From positions 34,462 through 98,461 of the forward strand of contig RXIY01000028.1 in the NCBI GenBank assembly GCA_003963405.1: a DNA stretch of 64,000 nt. The letters run 5' to 3'. Positions 1 to 9,117 of the stretch are shown in pieces; position 1 is the stretch's first letter, and each line of letters starts with the position of its first letter. Under the pieces are notes generated by a model. The model was not told the origin of the DNA. It saw only the letters and a program-made list of their open reading frames with translations, and made no database searches. The position numbers and the translations under genes were made by a program. The DNA comes from Hyphomicrobiales bacterium (lineage in GTDB: Bacteria; Pseudomonadota; Alphaproteobacteria; Rhizobiales; Beijerinckiaceae).

Positions 1-116
1 AAGCGAGAAGCTCGATGCGAGCAGCACAGAACTTGCCGAGGTGAAACAGACGGCGCTCGCGACGACATGCCAATTTTTCAACCGTTCCTCCACGAATCCG
101 CGGAGAAACCTATGGC

Positions 117-1163
117 TTAGCCTTTAATGATCCGTTCAGGCGGCAAGAGAGCGAGCGACGCAGCCGCGGCGCAATTGCCGCTCGCCGCCGCCAAGGCGTT
201 CGGCGCCTCGAGGAAGTCAGCGAAATCGAGATATGCGCGATTTTGCAGATTTGCGAGCCGCGCAACGAGGGCGCGGCCAATCCCCGCGCCGACAAAGGGC
301 GCTCCCGCAAAAACGGCGCCCTGCGACGCCTGTAGGGCGATCTGATCTTCGATCGCGCGTAATTGCGCTCGCGCGAAATAGTCGGCCAGGGCCTCGATCT
401 GCGCCGCCGACAGATCGAGCCCATCGCGGCCGACGAGACGGGCGAGTCGCGCGCGCGAGGCGGCGATGGTCTTCGGCCGCCCGTCGGCGGTCGGCGACAT
501 GTCCGCGTCGCTCTCCCCTTCGGGCAGATCGCCGAGAGCCCGCCGCACGTCCGCCATGGAGGCGAAGGCCTCGTTCACGAGCGGCGTCCAACGCCCCTCG
601 ACGGGAGCGTGCTTCACATAGGCTTGCGGCGCGCCTCGCGAAAAGCCCGCATAGGCCAATTCGCCATGACAAAGCCGCTCGGCGTCGGAGTCGCCCAACG
701 CGCTGACACGGCCGTTGTGAATCGGAACGAGGTCCGTGGTCGTCGAGCCGATGTCGATGAACAGCGCCTCGCCGCACTGCCGCGCGACGAGTTCGGCGCT
801 TGCCCGCCAATTGGCGGAAGCGATGGATCTGGCCGCGTCCGCGACGCGGGCTCGCGGCACCAATCCAAGGGCGCCAGCGTAGAAGAGTATATCGCCGCCT
901 ATTTCATGTGCGGCGATGGCGGCGACCGAGACGACCCCATGCGTTCGATCTTCGAAGGCGTCGGAAAGCTCCGCCGTCATGGTGATACGGTGCTGCGCCG
1001 CCGGGCCCAGGCTCGCGAGCGTCTCACGTATCGGCGCTTCCAGATGCGCAAGGCCGAGATGCGGCGCGCAGGCGCGCTGCGTGATGGCGACCAGCCGCCC
1101 GTTTTCCGCCCGCGCCGCTTTTACATGGGCGCCGCCAATGTCCCATCCGATGATCGCAGTCAT
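117..1163 (-). CDS. H4MPT-linked C1-pathway ASKHA protein (hydantoinase A/MfnF-like)
   Basis: The 348-residue product has the actin/hexokinase-like nucleotide-binding pattern of the hydantoinase/oxoprolinase superfamily: GWDIGG at residues 6-11, a second phosphate loop FIDIGSTTTDL near 135-145, and GAGIG near 293. Methylotrophs carry a family of such proteins next to tetrahydromethanopterin genes, and the archaeal relative MfnF acts in methanofuran side-chain assembly. A role in making the C1 carrier cofactor is therefore likely, but inferred. It lies downstream of fae on the same strand, separated by a strong hairpin terminator, so it may be expressed only by read-through or from its own promoter. 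The start ATG has no strong ribosome site. Confidence 0.8.
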   Translation of the reverse strand: MTAIIGWDIGGAHVKAARAENGRLVAITQRACAPHLGLAHLEAPIRETLASLGPAAQHRITMTAELSDAFEDRTHGVVSVAAIAAHEIGGDILFYAGALGLVPRARVADAARSIASANWRASAELVARQCGEALFIDIGSTTTDLVPIHNGRVSALGDSDAERLCHGELAYAGFSRGAPQAYVKHAPVEGRWTPLVNEAFASMADVRRALGDLPEGESDADMSPTADGRPKTIAASRARLARLVGRDGLDLSAAQIEALADYFARAQLRAIEDQIALQASQGAVFAGAPFVGAGIGRALVARLANLQNRAYLDFADFLEAPNALAAASGNCAAAASLALLPPERIIKG

Positions 1164-1187
1164 GCGTCGATCTATGCCATTGAGCGC

Positions 1188-1221
1188 GACAAAACAAAAA
1201 GGGGAGCCGCAAGGGCTCCCC
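1188..1221 (-). terminator. rho-independent terminator after fae
   Basis: An 8-bp GC-rich stem (1201-1208 with 1214-1221) with a short GCAA-type loop is followed on the minus strand by a T-rich run (complement of the A-rich 1189-1200). It sits just past the fae stop codon. Confidence 0.8.
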
Positions 1222-1256
1222 TTCGAATCGAGGCCTGCTCGACCCTTGGCCCGAAA

Positions 1257-1766
1257 TCAGTTCGGAGCGAAGGGGTGCTTGGCTTCGTTGCGCTTGGCGA
1301 CGACTTCGGAGGCCTTCGGCTCGCCGCGAACGGCGCGGGCGATGGCTTCCTTCGTGGCCTGATAGTTGTAGTCCTGGATCTTCTTGTCGTCGCTGGCGTC
1401 CCAGTGGATGAACACGCCGACCGAGATGAACAGGTCGTCGGCTTCCGAAACCGGGATCACGCCCTCGGCGACCGAATCCGCAACGGCCTTGGCGACGCCG
1501 TGCTGGGCCGGGCCGAACATCTGGACGGCCTGCTTGGCGCCCTTGATGGTGACCTTGTTGAAGAGGATCGTGTTCGGCTTGCAGAGCAGGTTCGGCGCAA
1601 CGACCGCGAGCAGCGTCGTGAAGCCGTCCTTGTTGTTGACGAGCGCATTGGCGAAAGCCAGCTCGGCGGCCGAGCCGCGCGGACCCATGATGAGGTCGAT
1701 GTGAGCGACTTCGTTGCCCTCGCCGACGAGCGACTCGCCGACCAGCATCTTGTTGATCAAAGCCAT
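1257..1766 (-). CDS. fae: formaldehyde-activating enzyme
   Basis: This 169-residue protein matches Fae along its whole length. It starts [25 protein letters not shown], which includes the conserved His region, and contains the conserved [10 protein letters not shown] and [16 protein letters not shown] stretches. Fae condenses formaldehyde with tetrahydromethanopterin to methylene-H4MPT in the cytoplasm, the entry step of formaldehyde oxidation in methylotrophs. It lies downstream of mtdB, whose product uses the Fae product as substrate. A good ribosome site (AAAGGAAA) precedes the ATG. The terminator directly after the gene suggests a short, highly expressed transcript. Confidence 0.97.
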   Translation of the reverse strand: MALINKMLVGESLVGEGNEVAHIDLIMGPRGSAAELAFANALVNNKDGFTTLLAVVAPNLLCKPNTILFNKVTIKGAKQAVQMFGPAQHGVAKAVADSVAEGVIPVSEADDLFISVGVFIHWDASDDKKIQDYNYQATKEAIARAVRGEPKASEVVAKRNEAKHPFAPN

Positions 1767-1796
1767 GTGCGTTTCCTTTCAGAGAAACCTGACAAC

Positions 1797-1819
1797 CCCG
1801 CCGCAGGGCGGGCGTTTTT
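1797..1819. terminator. hairpin with plus-strand T-run in the fae leader
   Basis: A CCCGCC/GGCGGG stem is followed by CGTTTTT on the plus strand, in the gap between mtdB and fae. Both genes are on the minus strand, so the hairpin would stop antisense transcription, or fold in the fae leader RNA. No plus-strand gene that it would terminate was seen. Confidence 0.35.
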
Positions 1820-1934
1820 GGAAGAAACCGTGCGCGTGAGGCGCCGGCCTTGAGAAGCGCCGCAGTCTCTCCCGCGGCGCGCACTCAACCAGTTTCGTGC
1901 GCCGGCGCCAAGCTTGGCCGACGGCGCGCGAGAA

Positions 1935-2825
1935 TCAGACGAGCTGACGCGCCAACGCGAAGGCGTGGCGGAAATCGAGGCAGAGCGGCTTGTCCGAAGT
2001 GACCATCTGCTTGAAGAGGCCGGACTCCGTGCCGTATTTCACATTGCCGATCGCGAGCGCGCCAATGCCCAGCGCGCCATGCGCGGAGACGACGACGCCA
2101 TTGTCGTGCAGGCCACAGCCCTCGACGCCGAGCGGCGGCACGGCGTTCACGTCGGCGGCGATCAGCAGGTCCTTGGCCGCCGAGAGGTCATCCTTCGAAA
2201 GCACCTGCACGCCCGCGCGGGCGGCGCAGAGCGCGATCTCGTGCTTCATCAGCAACTCGCGCACCATTTCGTGGCTGCTGCCGTCCGCCGGCGTCACCTT
2301 GATGTTGAAACGCTTGTTCATTTCGTCGGCCTGCTTGGCGACGCGGTCGAGGCCGCTGTAGCCGACGATCGTCACCTCGGCGCCTTCCAGCGCCGCGATG
2401 ACCGCAGAGGAATAGCCCACGACGCCGGTCGCGCCGTAAATGACGATCCGGGCTCCCTTCAGCTCGCGGTTCTTCTTCTCGCGCAGCACCTTCTCGGTGC
2501 AGGCGACCATCGCGCCGGCGGTGGTGAAGGAGCCATAGGGGTCGGCGAAGAGCGACACTTCGAAGGGCTTCAGCAGCGCCTTCTTGGCCGCCTCGAGCAT
2601 GTCGAGGGCGAGCACCGCGTCGCGGCCCGCAAAGAAGATGCCGGTCTTGAGGGCGGCAGAGGGCGCGCGGGAGAACATGGCGTCCTGCACCAGCGCGGTG
2701 ACCTCGTCGAGCGTCACATTTGTGTAGGGAATCGCGGCGTCGTAGCCGGCGTCCAGGGCCATGTTCACGTCGAAGGGGCTCATATGCTTCAACGTGCTCA
2801 GCATATGGAGAATTGCTTTGGCCAT
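1935..2825 (-). CDS. mtdB: NAD(P)-dependent methylene-tetrahydromethanopterin dehydrogenase
   Basis: The 296-residue product begins MAKAILHMLSTLKHMSPFDVN, typical of MtdB. It has a Rossmann motif YGATGVVGYSSA near residues 136-147. It oxidises methylene-H4MPT to methenyl-H4MPT with NAD(P)+, directly after Fae. I chose the internal ATG at 2825 rather than the one eight codons upstream, because family members start here and GGGGA lies at the right distance. The gene is divergent from rpmB across a 400-bp region and heads the mtdB-fae run. Confidence 0.95.
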   Translation of the reverse strand: MAKAILHMLSTLKHMSPFDVNMALDAGYDAAIPYTNVTLDEVTALVQDAMFSRAPSAALKTGIFFAGRDAVLALDMLEAAKKALLKPFEVSLFADPYGSFTTAGAMVACTEKVLREKKNRELKGARIVIYGATGVVGYSSAVIAALEGAEVTIVGYSGLDRVAKQADEMNKRFNIKVTPADGSSHEMVRELLMKHEIALCAARAGVQVLSKDDLSAAKDLLIAADVNAVPPLGVEGCGLHDNGVVVSAHGALGIGALAIGNVKYGTESGLFKQMVTSDKPLCLDFRHAFALARQLV

Positions 2826-3069
2826 AGGAATTTCCCCAACCTTTGTCATTTCGGCGCAGCGCCCCGGGCAATGTGGGAGCGTGGCGGGAGGACAGGCTTC
2901 GGCTCTGTCGATTTTCGATGATTCCGGGCGACTGAACGACGCGGGCGCGCCTGGACCCGCCCGGAGCGACGATGAGGCTTAGAGCCCAGAACGCCGCCAA
3001 TGTCCAGAGGCCATCGCGCCGCAGCCCCGCTTTACCCCCGGCTCGCGTCAGTTCGGCCTTTCCGCCCGG

Positions 3070-3099
3070 TTGACGCTCGCGGCGCTTTGCTCTTATAAG
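3070..3099 (+). promoter_or_regulatory. putative sigma-70-type promoter for rpmB
   Basis: TTGACG at 3070-3075 and TATAAG at 3094-3099 are separated by 18 bp, about 130 bp upstream of rpmB. The rest of the 2826-3227 divergent gap contains no gene I can support. Confidence 0.4.
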
Positions 3100-3227
3100 G
3101 CTCGCGAACAGGGCTCGGCGCAGGACGGCGGGCCTTTTCTTGTCGTTTCCACCCATCCGCCGGCGACGTGCGGGCATTATGCTCTCCCGGCGTTTGGAAG
3201 CGCTACACTGGTTTGAAAGGAAGTTCC

Positions 3228-3521
3228 ATGTCCCGGCGTTGCGAGCTGACTGGCAAGGGCGTGCAGACGGGCAATCTCGTCAGCCACTCCAATCGCAAGA
3301 CGCGCACGCGTTTCCTGCCCAACCTCGTCAATGTGACGCTGGCCTCCGAGGCTCTGGCCCGCTCGGTGCGTCTGCGCATCTCGGCCGCCGCGCTGCGGTC
3401 GGTCGAGCATCGCGGCGGCCTCGACGCCTTCCTGGCCAAGGCCCGCGTCGATGAGCTGTCGCAGGGCGCTCGCGCGCTCAAGCGCGAGATCGAGAAGAAG
3501 CAGGCCGGCGCGACCGCTTGA
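3228..3521 (+). CDS. rpmB: 50S ribosomal protein L28
   Basis: The 97-residue product begins [22 protein letters not shown], the diagnostic L28 N-terminus, and contains [11 protein letters not shown]. It is a structural protein of the large ribosomal subunit. The ATG at 3228 is preceded by AAAGGAAG, which rules out the upstream in-frame ATG. It is monocistronic, with a candidate promoter upstream and a strong terminator downstream. Confidence 0.97.
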   Translation: MSRRCELTGKGVQTGNLVSHSNRKTRTRFLPNLVNVTLASEALARSVRLRISAAALRSVEHRGGLDAFLAKARVDELSQGARALKREIEKKQAGATA

Positions 3522-3554
3522 GTCTCGTCTTCCGCACATAACGGTTGCAGCTTC

Positions 3555-3585
3555 GCCCCGTCGCCAGTCTGGCGGCGGGGCTTTC
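3555..3585 (+). terminator. rho-independent terminator after rpmB
   Basis: A long GC-rich stem (GCCCCG at 3555-3560 pairs with CGGGGC at 3576-3581, with an inner CGCCA/TGGCG) is followed by TTTCT. Confidence 0.8.
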
Positions 3586-3674
3586 TACATTCACCCCCTG
3601 CGCCGCGACGCCGCCTGTTCATGTGCGCGCAGCCCCTTAGCTATCCGCTTGAGCGGCGGAGCGAGGAGCCTGCG

Positions 3675-4946
3675 ATGGCCCATTTCATGTTCAGCACGGG
3701 GATAGAGAACAGCTGTCCGACGATCCAGCACGGCCGAAAGCGAATCGACGAGATGGAGCTTTGCGGGCATTACCGGCGCTGGCGCGAGGACTTCGAGCTG
3801 GTGCAGGACCTCGGCGTCAGAACGCTGCGCTACGGCCTGCCGCTTTGCCTCACCTGGCTCGGTCCCGACCGTTATGACTGGGAATTCGCCGATCTGACCT
3901 TCGGCGATCTCGAGCGGCGGGGAATCATTCCGATCGCGGACCTTTGCCATTTCGGCGTCCCGGACTTCATCGGCAATTTCCAGAACCCCGACTTCCCGCG
4001 TCTCTTCGCGCGCTACGCGCACGCCTTCGCCAAACGCTTTCCCGCGGTGCAGCTCTATACGCCGATCAACGAGATGTTCGTTTGCGCGACCTTCTCCGCC
4101 GCCTATGGCTGGTGGAACGAGCAGATGACGACCGACCGGGGCTTCGTCACGGCGCTCAAACACATCGTGAAGGCCAATGTACAGGCGATGCACACGATCC
4201 TCGCCGCGCGGCCCGACGCCATCTTCGTTCAAAGCGAATCGACGGAATATTTCCACGCCGAAAACCCCGCTGCGATCGGTCCGTCGGAGACGCTCAACGA
4301 GCGGCGATTCCTCTCGCTCGATCTCAACTATGGCCGTCCGGTCAATTCCGAGATGTTCCGGTTCCTGATGGACAACGGCATGAAGCTCGAGGAATACAAG
4401 TTCTTCATGCAGCGGCATCTCAAGAGCCATTGCATCATGGGCAATGATTACTACGGCGCCAATGAGCACAATGTCTCGGCGGATGGAAAGACGACGTCGT
4501 CCGGCGAGATTTTCGGCTACAACGAAATCACCCGCCAATATTACGAACGCTACCGCCTGCCGGTGATGCATACGGAGACGAATACGGCCGAGGGTCCGCG
4601 CGGCGACGAGGCGGTGCGCTGGCTACGCAAGGAATGGGCGAATGTGCTGCGCGTCAGAAACAGCGGCATGCCCATCGTCGGCTTCACCTGGTATTCGCTC
4701 ACGGATCAGATCGACTGGGACGTTGCGCTTCGGGAGGCGCGCGGCAAGGTGTGCCCGCTCGGCCTTTACGATCTCGACCGCAAACCGCGCGCCGTCGGCC
4801 TCGCCTACAAGCAGCTCATCAAGGACTGGCGCGAGGTGCTGCCCGCGCAAAGCGTCTGTCTCACCGTGCCGCTCGCGCCCTATGGCCGCAGGCAAGCGCC
4901 CTGCCCCGCACCCGCGCAGGCAACGGAACAGGCCCAGCCCCATTAA
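3675..4946 (+). CDS. family 1 glycoside hydrolase-like protein (copy 1)
   Basis: The 423-residue protein has a GH1-like TIM-barrel layout. YTPINE (residues 128-133, E133) matches the acid/base TxNE motif, and HTETN (299-303, E301) matches the nucleophile TENG motif. WYSLTDQIDW near 339-348 and the C-terminal LAYKQLIKDWREVL also fit. A beta-glycosidase activity is likely, but the substrate is unknown. The ATG at 3675 is chosen because GAGGAG precedes it. No signal peptide is visible, so it should be cytoplasmic. A close paralogue lies at 17733-18995; copy 1 differs mainly in its Pro/Gln-rich tail. It stands alone, without sugar-transport genes. Confidence 0.75.
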   Translation: MAHFMFSTGIENSCPTIQHGRKRIDEMELCGHYRRWREDFELVQDLGVRTLRYGLPLCLTWLGPDRYDWEFADLTFGDLERRGIIPIADLCHFGVPDFIGNFQNPDFPRLFARYAHAFAKRFPAVQLYTPINEMFVCATFSAAYGWWNEQMTTDRGFVTALKHIVKANVQAMHTILAARPDAIFVQSESTEYFHAENPAAIGPSETLNERRFLSLDLNYGRPVNSEMFRFLMDNGMKLEEYKFFMQRHLKSHCIMGNDYYGANEHNVSADGKTTSSGEIFGYNEITRQYYERYRLPVMHTETNTAEGPRGDEAVRWLRKEWANVLRVRNSGMPIVGFTWYSLTDQIDWDVALREARGKVCPLGLYDLDRKPRAVGLAYKQLIKDWREVLPAQSVCLTVPLAPYGRRQAPCPAPAQATEQAQPH

Positions 4947-5034
4947 AATCGACCGGCTCCGGTTGCCCGCCGCCTGCCGCTTCTCGAATTAAAAGGCGGG
5001 CTGACTCTGTCTCCCGCAAACGAAGAGGGCGCGG

Positions 5035-6129
5035 ATGCCGGCTTCCCTCGCACAAAATGACGAACCAGTCGTCGTCGTCACCGGCGCCTCCGCCGGCGTC
5101 GGACGCGCCGTCGCCGTCGCTTTCGCCCGGCGCGGCTGTCGCGTCGCCTTGCTCGCGCGGAGTCCCGAGGGCCTCGACGGAGCGGCGAAGGACGTCGCGG
5201 CGGCAGGCGGCGAAGCCTTCGAGCTTGTCGCCGACGTCTCCAATCCCAACGACGTTTTCGCGGCTGCCGACGACGTCGTCGCCCGCTGGGGACGCATTCA
5301 TGTGTGGGTGAACGACGCCATGGAGACGGTCGTCGGACCTGTGGACACGATCACGCCGCAGGAATTCCGACGGGTGACCGAAGTGACCTATCTCGGCGCG
5401 GTGCATGGCGCGCTCGCGGCTCTGCGCCACATGCGCGGGCGCGGCGAGGGCCATATCATCCAGATCGGTTCGGCGCTTTCCTATCGCGCGATTCCGCTGC
5501 AATCGGCCTATTGCGCGGCGAAGTTCGCCATCCGGGGCTTTACGGATTCGCTGCGCGCCGAACTCCTGCACGACAGGAGCGGCATTCGCCTCACCATGGT
5601 TCAGCTGCCGGGCGTCAACACGCCGCAATTCGACTGGTCGCACATGCATTTCTCGCATCGTCACCAGCCGATCGGCTCAGTTTATGAGCCTGAGGCGGTG
5701 GCCGAGGCGGTCGTCGGCGCCGTCGAGGCGCGGCGCGCGCCGCGCGAACTCTGGCTCGGGGCGCCGACGGTCCAATCCATCATCGGACAAATGATCGCGC
5801 CCGGCTTTCTCGATCGCTATCTCGCGCGCAACGCCTATGAAAAGCAGATTTCCAGCGACCCGGTGCGTCCCGGCGATCCCGACGAGCTCGTCGCGCCCGA
5901 CGACAGGGACCATGGCGCGCGCGGTCGCTTCACATGGCGGGCGAAAGATAGCCTGATCGCCGTCGACCCGGCTTATCTGCGTGGTGGCGGATTGCTTGCG
6001 GCGCTCGGCCTGCTGGCTGGCGCCTTTTTCTGGGGGAGGAAGACGGGCGGCTCAGCGAGAACGCGCCCCGCCCTCTCCCCATCCCTCCCCCGCATGGCGG
6101 GAGAGGGCTCGCGGTCGCGGGGGTTTTGA
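5035..6129 (+). CDS. membrane-anchored short-chain dehydrogenase/reductase
   Basis: This 364-residue SDR has the NAD(P)-binding TGASAGVGR (residues 16-24), catalytic S146, and Y159-CAA-K163. The usual NNAG motif is replaced by NDAM (93-96). After the ~250-residue catalytic domain there is an extension that ends in a hydrophobic segment (about 322-339, GLLAALGLLAGAFFWG), suggesting a C-terminal membrane anchor. The substrate is not predictable. It follows the GH1-like gene on the same strand about 90 bp downstream. The last residues, Ser/Arg/Pro-rich, run towards the convergent thrS. Confidence 0.8.
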   Translation: MPASLAQNDEPVVVVTGASAGVGRAVAVAFARRGCRVALLARSPEGLDGAAKDVAAAGGEAFELVADVSNPNDVFAAADDVVARWGRIHVWVNDAMETVVGPVDTITPQEFRRVTEVTYLGAVHGALAALRHMRGRGEGHIIQIGSALSYRAIPLQSAYCAAKFAIRGFTDSLRAELLHDRSGIRLTMVQLPGVNTPQFDWSHMHFSHRHQPIGSVYEPEAVAEAVVGAVEARRAPRELWLGAPTVQSIIGQMIAPGFLDRYLARNAYEKQISSDPVRPGDPDELVAPDDRDHGARGRFTWRAKDSLIAVDPAYLRGGGLLAALGLLAGAFFWGRKTGGSARTRPALSPSLPRMAGEGSRSRGF

Positions 6130-6131
6130 AC

Positions 6132-8063
6132 TCACCACCTGACGTCGGGCGGCGTGGCCTCTTGCGCGAGAAGTGTCAGCGCCTCGTCGATGCCGAGTTG
6201 GGTCTGCTGCTGCGAGCCGAGGCGGCGCATGGAGATCGTGCGCTCGGCCGCCTCCTTCTTGCCCGCGACGAGAAGCACCGGGACCTTGGCGTGCGAGTGT
6301 TCGCGCACCTTGTAGGTGATCTTCTCGTTGCGCGCGTCCACGTCGACATTCATCCCGAGCTTGCGCGCGGCGGCCGCCACCTCATAGGCGTAGTCGTCGG
6401 CCTCCTGCGTGATCGTGCAGACGACGATCTGGAGGGGCGACAGCCACAGCGGCAGATGGCCGGCGAAATGCTCGATCAATATGCCCGTGAACCGTTCCAG
6501 CGAGCCGAACATGGCGCGGTGGATCATCACCGGCGTCTTCTTCTCGCTGTCCGCGCCGATGTAGAACGCGCCGAAACGGACCGGCAGGTTGAAGTCGACC
6601 TGGGTCGTGCCGCACTGCCACTCGCGGCCGATGGCGTCGCGCAATGTGTATTCGAGCTTCGGCCCGTAGAAGGCGCCCTCGCCTTCCTGCACGCTGGTCT
6701 TGAGCCCGCGCCGCGCGAGTTCCTCCAGAACGCGCCCCAGGGCGGCTTCCGCCTTGTCCCAGGCTTCGTCCGAGCCGACGCGCTTCTCGGGGCGCGTCGA
6801 GAGCTTCACGACGACATCCTCGAATCCGAAGTCCCTGTAGATCGTCAGGATGAGGTCGTTGATCTTCAGCGCCTCGTCCATGATCTGGTCTTCCGAACAG
6901 AAGATGTGCGCGTCGTCCTGGGTGAAGGCGCGCACGCGCATCATGCCGTGCAACGCACCCGAAGGCTCGTAGCGATGCACGGCGCCGAACTCGGCGATCT
7001 TAACGGGCAGGTCGCGATAGGACTTCAGCCCGTTCTTGAAGATCTGCACATGTCCGGGGCAGTTCATCGGCTTGATCGCGAAGACGCGCTCGTCCTCCGT
7101 CTTGGTGACGAACATGTTCTCGCGATAGGTCTGCCAATGGCCCGAGGTTTCCCACAGGGCGCGGTCCAGCACCTGCGGCGTGTTCACCTCCGTATAGCCC
7201 GCGGCCTTCTGCTTGCGCCGCATGTAGGAGACGAGCGTCTGGAACAGCGTCCAGCCTTTCGGGTGCCAGAAGATCGCGCCCGGCCCTTCTTCCTGGAAAT
7301 GGAAGAGATCCATCTCACGCCCAAGGCGCCGATGGTCGCGGCGCTCGGCTTCCTCCAGACGATGGAGATAGGCGTCGAGCTCTTCCTGTGTCGTCCAGGC
7401 CGTGCCGTAGATGCGGGAGAGCATGGGCTTGGTCGAGTCGCCGCGCCAATAGGCGCCCGCGACCTTCATCAGCTTGAAGGCGTTGCCGATCTTGCCGACC
7501 GACGGCAGATGCGGTCCGCGACAGAGATCGAGCCAGTGGCCCTGCTTGTAGACGCTCAGCGGCTCGTCCGACTTGATGCTGTCGATCAGTTCGCCCTTGA
7601 AGGTCTCGCCCTTGGCGACGAACCATGTCTTGGCGTGATCGCGGTCCCATTCCTCGCGGACGATCGGCGCATCGCGCGCGATGATCTCGCGCATCTTCTT
7701 CTCGATCGCCGGGAGGTCCTCCGGCGTGAAGGGCTCGGCGCGATGGAAATCATAATAGAAGCCGTTCTCGATCACTGGGCCGATCGTCACCTGCGTGCCG
7801 GGATAAAGCTCCTGCACGGCCTCGGCCAGCACATGCGCGGCGTCGTGGCGGATGAGCTCCAGCGCGCGCGGATCGTCGCGCGAGACGAATTCGATTCGCG
7901 CGTCCGTGCGGACGGGCTTCATCAGATCGACGAGTTCGCCGTCGAGCGTCATGGCGACGCTGCGCTTGGCGAGCGAGGAGGAAATGCTTTTGGCGATGTC
8001 GAAACCCGTGACGCCGGGATCGAACTGACGGGACGCCCCGTCGGGGAATGTAACCGCAACCAT
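6132..8063 (-). CDS. thrS: threonyl-tRNA synthetase
   Basis: The 643-residue product has the full ThrRS architecture: N-terminal TGS domain (about 1-60), editing domain with the HxxxH-type site [11 protein letters not shown], catalytic class II core with [12 protein letters not shown], motif 2 region [10 protein letters not shown] and DDAHIFC (zinc Cys/His ligands), and a C-terminal anticodon-binding domain from about residue 540. It charges tRNA-Thr in the cytoplasm. AGGAG lies just upstream of the ATG. I saw no T-box-like leader in the 140 bp upstream. The open frame on the opposite strand is a composition shadow. Confidence 0.97.
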   Translation of the reverse strand: MVAVTFPDGASRQFDPGVTGFDIAKSISSSLAKRSVAMTLDGELVDLMKPVRTDARIEFVSRDDPRALELIRHDAAHVLAEAVQELYPGTQVTIGPVIENGFYYDFHRAEPFTPEDLPAIEKKMREIIARDAPIVREEWDRDHAKTWFVAKGETFKGELIDSIKSDEPLSVYKQGHWLDLCRGPHLPSVGKIGNAFKLMKVAGAYWRGDSTKPMLSRIYGTAWTTQEELDAYLHRLEEAERRDHRRLGREMDLFHFQEEGPGAIFWHPKGWTLFQTLVSYMRRKQKAAGYTEVNTPQVLDRALWETSGHWQTYRENMFVTKTEDERVFAIKPMNCPGHVQIFKNGLKSYRDLPVKIAEFGAVHRYEPSGALHGMMRVRAFTQDDAHIFCSEDQIMDEALKINDLILTIYRDFGFEDVVVKLSTRPEKRVGSDEAWDKAEAALGRVLEELARRGLKTSVQEGEGAFYGPKLEYTLRDAIGREWQCGTTQVDFNLPVRFGAFYIGADSEKKTPVMIHRAMFGSLERFTGILIEHFAGHLPLWLSPLQIVVCTITQEADDYAYEVAAAARKLGMNVDVDARNEKITYKVREHSHAKVPVLLVAGKKEAAERTISMRRLGSQQQTQLGIDEALTLLAQEATPPDVRW

Positions 8064-8205
8064 GTATCGCTCCTGTCGCGCTCAATCGCCGACACGGATC
8101 GGCGTAAGTCGCTTGGCGGTGGGAAGGAGCGAGTTTTAACGCTTCGTCGGCGCCGACGCAATCAGCCGGGGACGCGGCGGAAGCGGCGTCCCCCGCGTCG
8201 TTGGA

Positions 8206-8418
8206 TCAGTGGCTGCCCTCGAGATGGATGCCGTGATGGTGATGCGCGCCCCAATGGGCGCATCCCTTCTTCTCCTCAAGGCGGCCGTTCTTGTGCTTGG
8301 CGCGATCGTCCTTCGTCCGGCAATGCGTGTGTGCGCCGGCCCCGATGTGACGGGCCTTGGCGGGACCCGCCCAGGCGAAGGCGCCAAGAGTCGCAAAAGC
8401 GATGAGAGCGTTGCGCAT
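8206..8418 (-). CDS. small exported His-rich protein
   Basis: The 70-residue product has an N-terminal signal sequence (MRNALIAFATLGAFAWAGPAKA) and a mature part rich in His: AHTHC, then CAHWGAHHHHGIHLEGSH at the C-terminus. It resembles the small periplasmic YHYH/His-rich exported proteins of Rhizobiales but no family is certain. Clustered His plus two Cys suggest metal binding (inference). GAGGA precedes the ATG. It lies between thrS and the KGG gene run, all on the minus strand. Confidence 0.7.
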   Translation of the reverse strand: MRNALIAFATLGAFAWAGPAKARHIGAGAHTHCRTKDDRAKHKNGRLEEKKGCAHWGAHHHHGIHLEGSH

Positions 8419-8547
8419 GTTTTGTCCTCAAAAGACTTCCGCCAGGCCGCTCAAAAGCCAAGCTTCATGAATTTTCGTATCGCTCTCGTGTGACAAATCT
8501 GCAAAACGCGCCGGCCCCCCTCTGGCCGACGTTGCGCGGACGGGGAT

Positions 8548-8847
8548 TTATTCTTCCTCGTCCTCGCCTTCCCTGTGCGATTCGGAGACGGCCGAAGCGA
8601 CGTCGGCGACGGACAGGAACTCATCCTTGTCGACATCCCTCAAAATGTCGCCCAGACGCTCGGAGCTTTCCTTCGTCCAGTGGACCTCCTCCTTGCCGTG
8701 CTGGCGGATCAGATCCTCCTTGGAGATCGGGAAGCTCGTCCCGTGCAGCGCCTGTGTCACCGACGCCACGCCGAAAGCGAAGCCCTTGGCGGGACCCTTG
8801 TGGCCGCTGCCGCGACCTTCGCCCGTGTTTTCGGTCGTTCGTGGCAT
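8548..8847 (-). CDS. DUF2795-like small protein
   Basis: In the 99-residue product, the segment at about residues 40-88 (SKEDLIRQHGKEEVHW ... ILRDVDKDEFLSVADVASAV) fits the DUF2795 pattern, which has no established function. The N-terminus is Gly-rich and the C-terminus strongly acidic. Its place directly downstream of three KGG-type genes, on the same strand with 14 bp spacing, suggests it belongs to the same stress-response group. A GGAG ribosome site precedes the ATG. Confidence 0.65.
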   Translation of the reverse strand: MPRTTENTGEGRGSGHKGPAKGFAFGVASVTQALHGTSFPISKEDLIRQHGKEEVHWTKESSERLGDILRDVDKDEFLSVADVASAVSESHREGEDEEE

Positions 8848-8861
8848 GAGCCTTCTCCGCT

Positions 8862-9080
8862 TTAGTGCTTCTTGCCCTTGCCGGATGAGCCTTCGGCCTT
8901 CTTGCCTTCCTCAATGAGCTCCTTCACGCGCTGGCCGCCCTTGTGGCCGAGCTCGGAATAGCCCTCGGGCCCGAGTTCTTCCTTTCGGATCTCGCCACCC
9001 ATCTTGCCGGCTTCCTTGACGGTCATCGGTCCCTTCGGCGCCGATTTTCCGCCCTGCGACCCTGTCTGTTTCTGCGGCAT
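8862..9080 (-). CDS. KGG/Em-like (group 1 LEA) stress protein
   Basis: The 72-residue hydrophilic protein contains MTVKEAGKMGGEIRKEELG, then PEGYSELGHKGGQRVKELIE. This 20-residue Em/LEA_5 repeat is followed by a KGGQRVKELI module. Such proteins are disordered and linked with desiccation or general stress. It is one of four tandem minus-strand relatives. AAAGGAAAA precedes the ATG, directly after a hairpin. Confidence 0.8.
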   Translation of the reverse strand: MPQKQTGSQGGKSAPKGPMTVKEAGKMGGEIRKEELGPEGYSELGHKGGQRVKELIEEGKKAEGSSGKGKKH

Positions 9081-9089
9081 GACTTTTCC

Positions 9090-9108
9090 TTTCGCCGTTA
9101 CGGCGAAA
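9090..9108. other. intergenic hairpin between two KGG genes
   Basis: TTTCGCCGT and ACGGCGAAA form a near-perfect inverted repeat with one central base. It sits right upstream of the ribosome site of the 9080 start. It could be a weak processing or terminator hairpin that separates expression of the two genes. There is no long T-run. Confidence 0.45.
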
Positions 9109-9117
9109 CCATCTTGT

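Noticed and set aside
2..127. Possible C-terminal end of a plus-strand gene at the window edge (SEKLDASSTELAEVKQTALA ending at 127).
   Set aside because: Only 41 codons are visible and it overlaps the end of the ASKHA gene. Nothing identifies it.
6126..8405. 759-codon open frame opposite thrS.
   Set aside because: The thrS match is unambiguous. Long antisense frames are usual in GC-rich DNA and the product has shadow composition.
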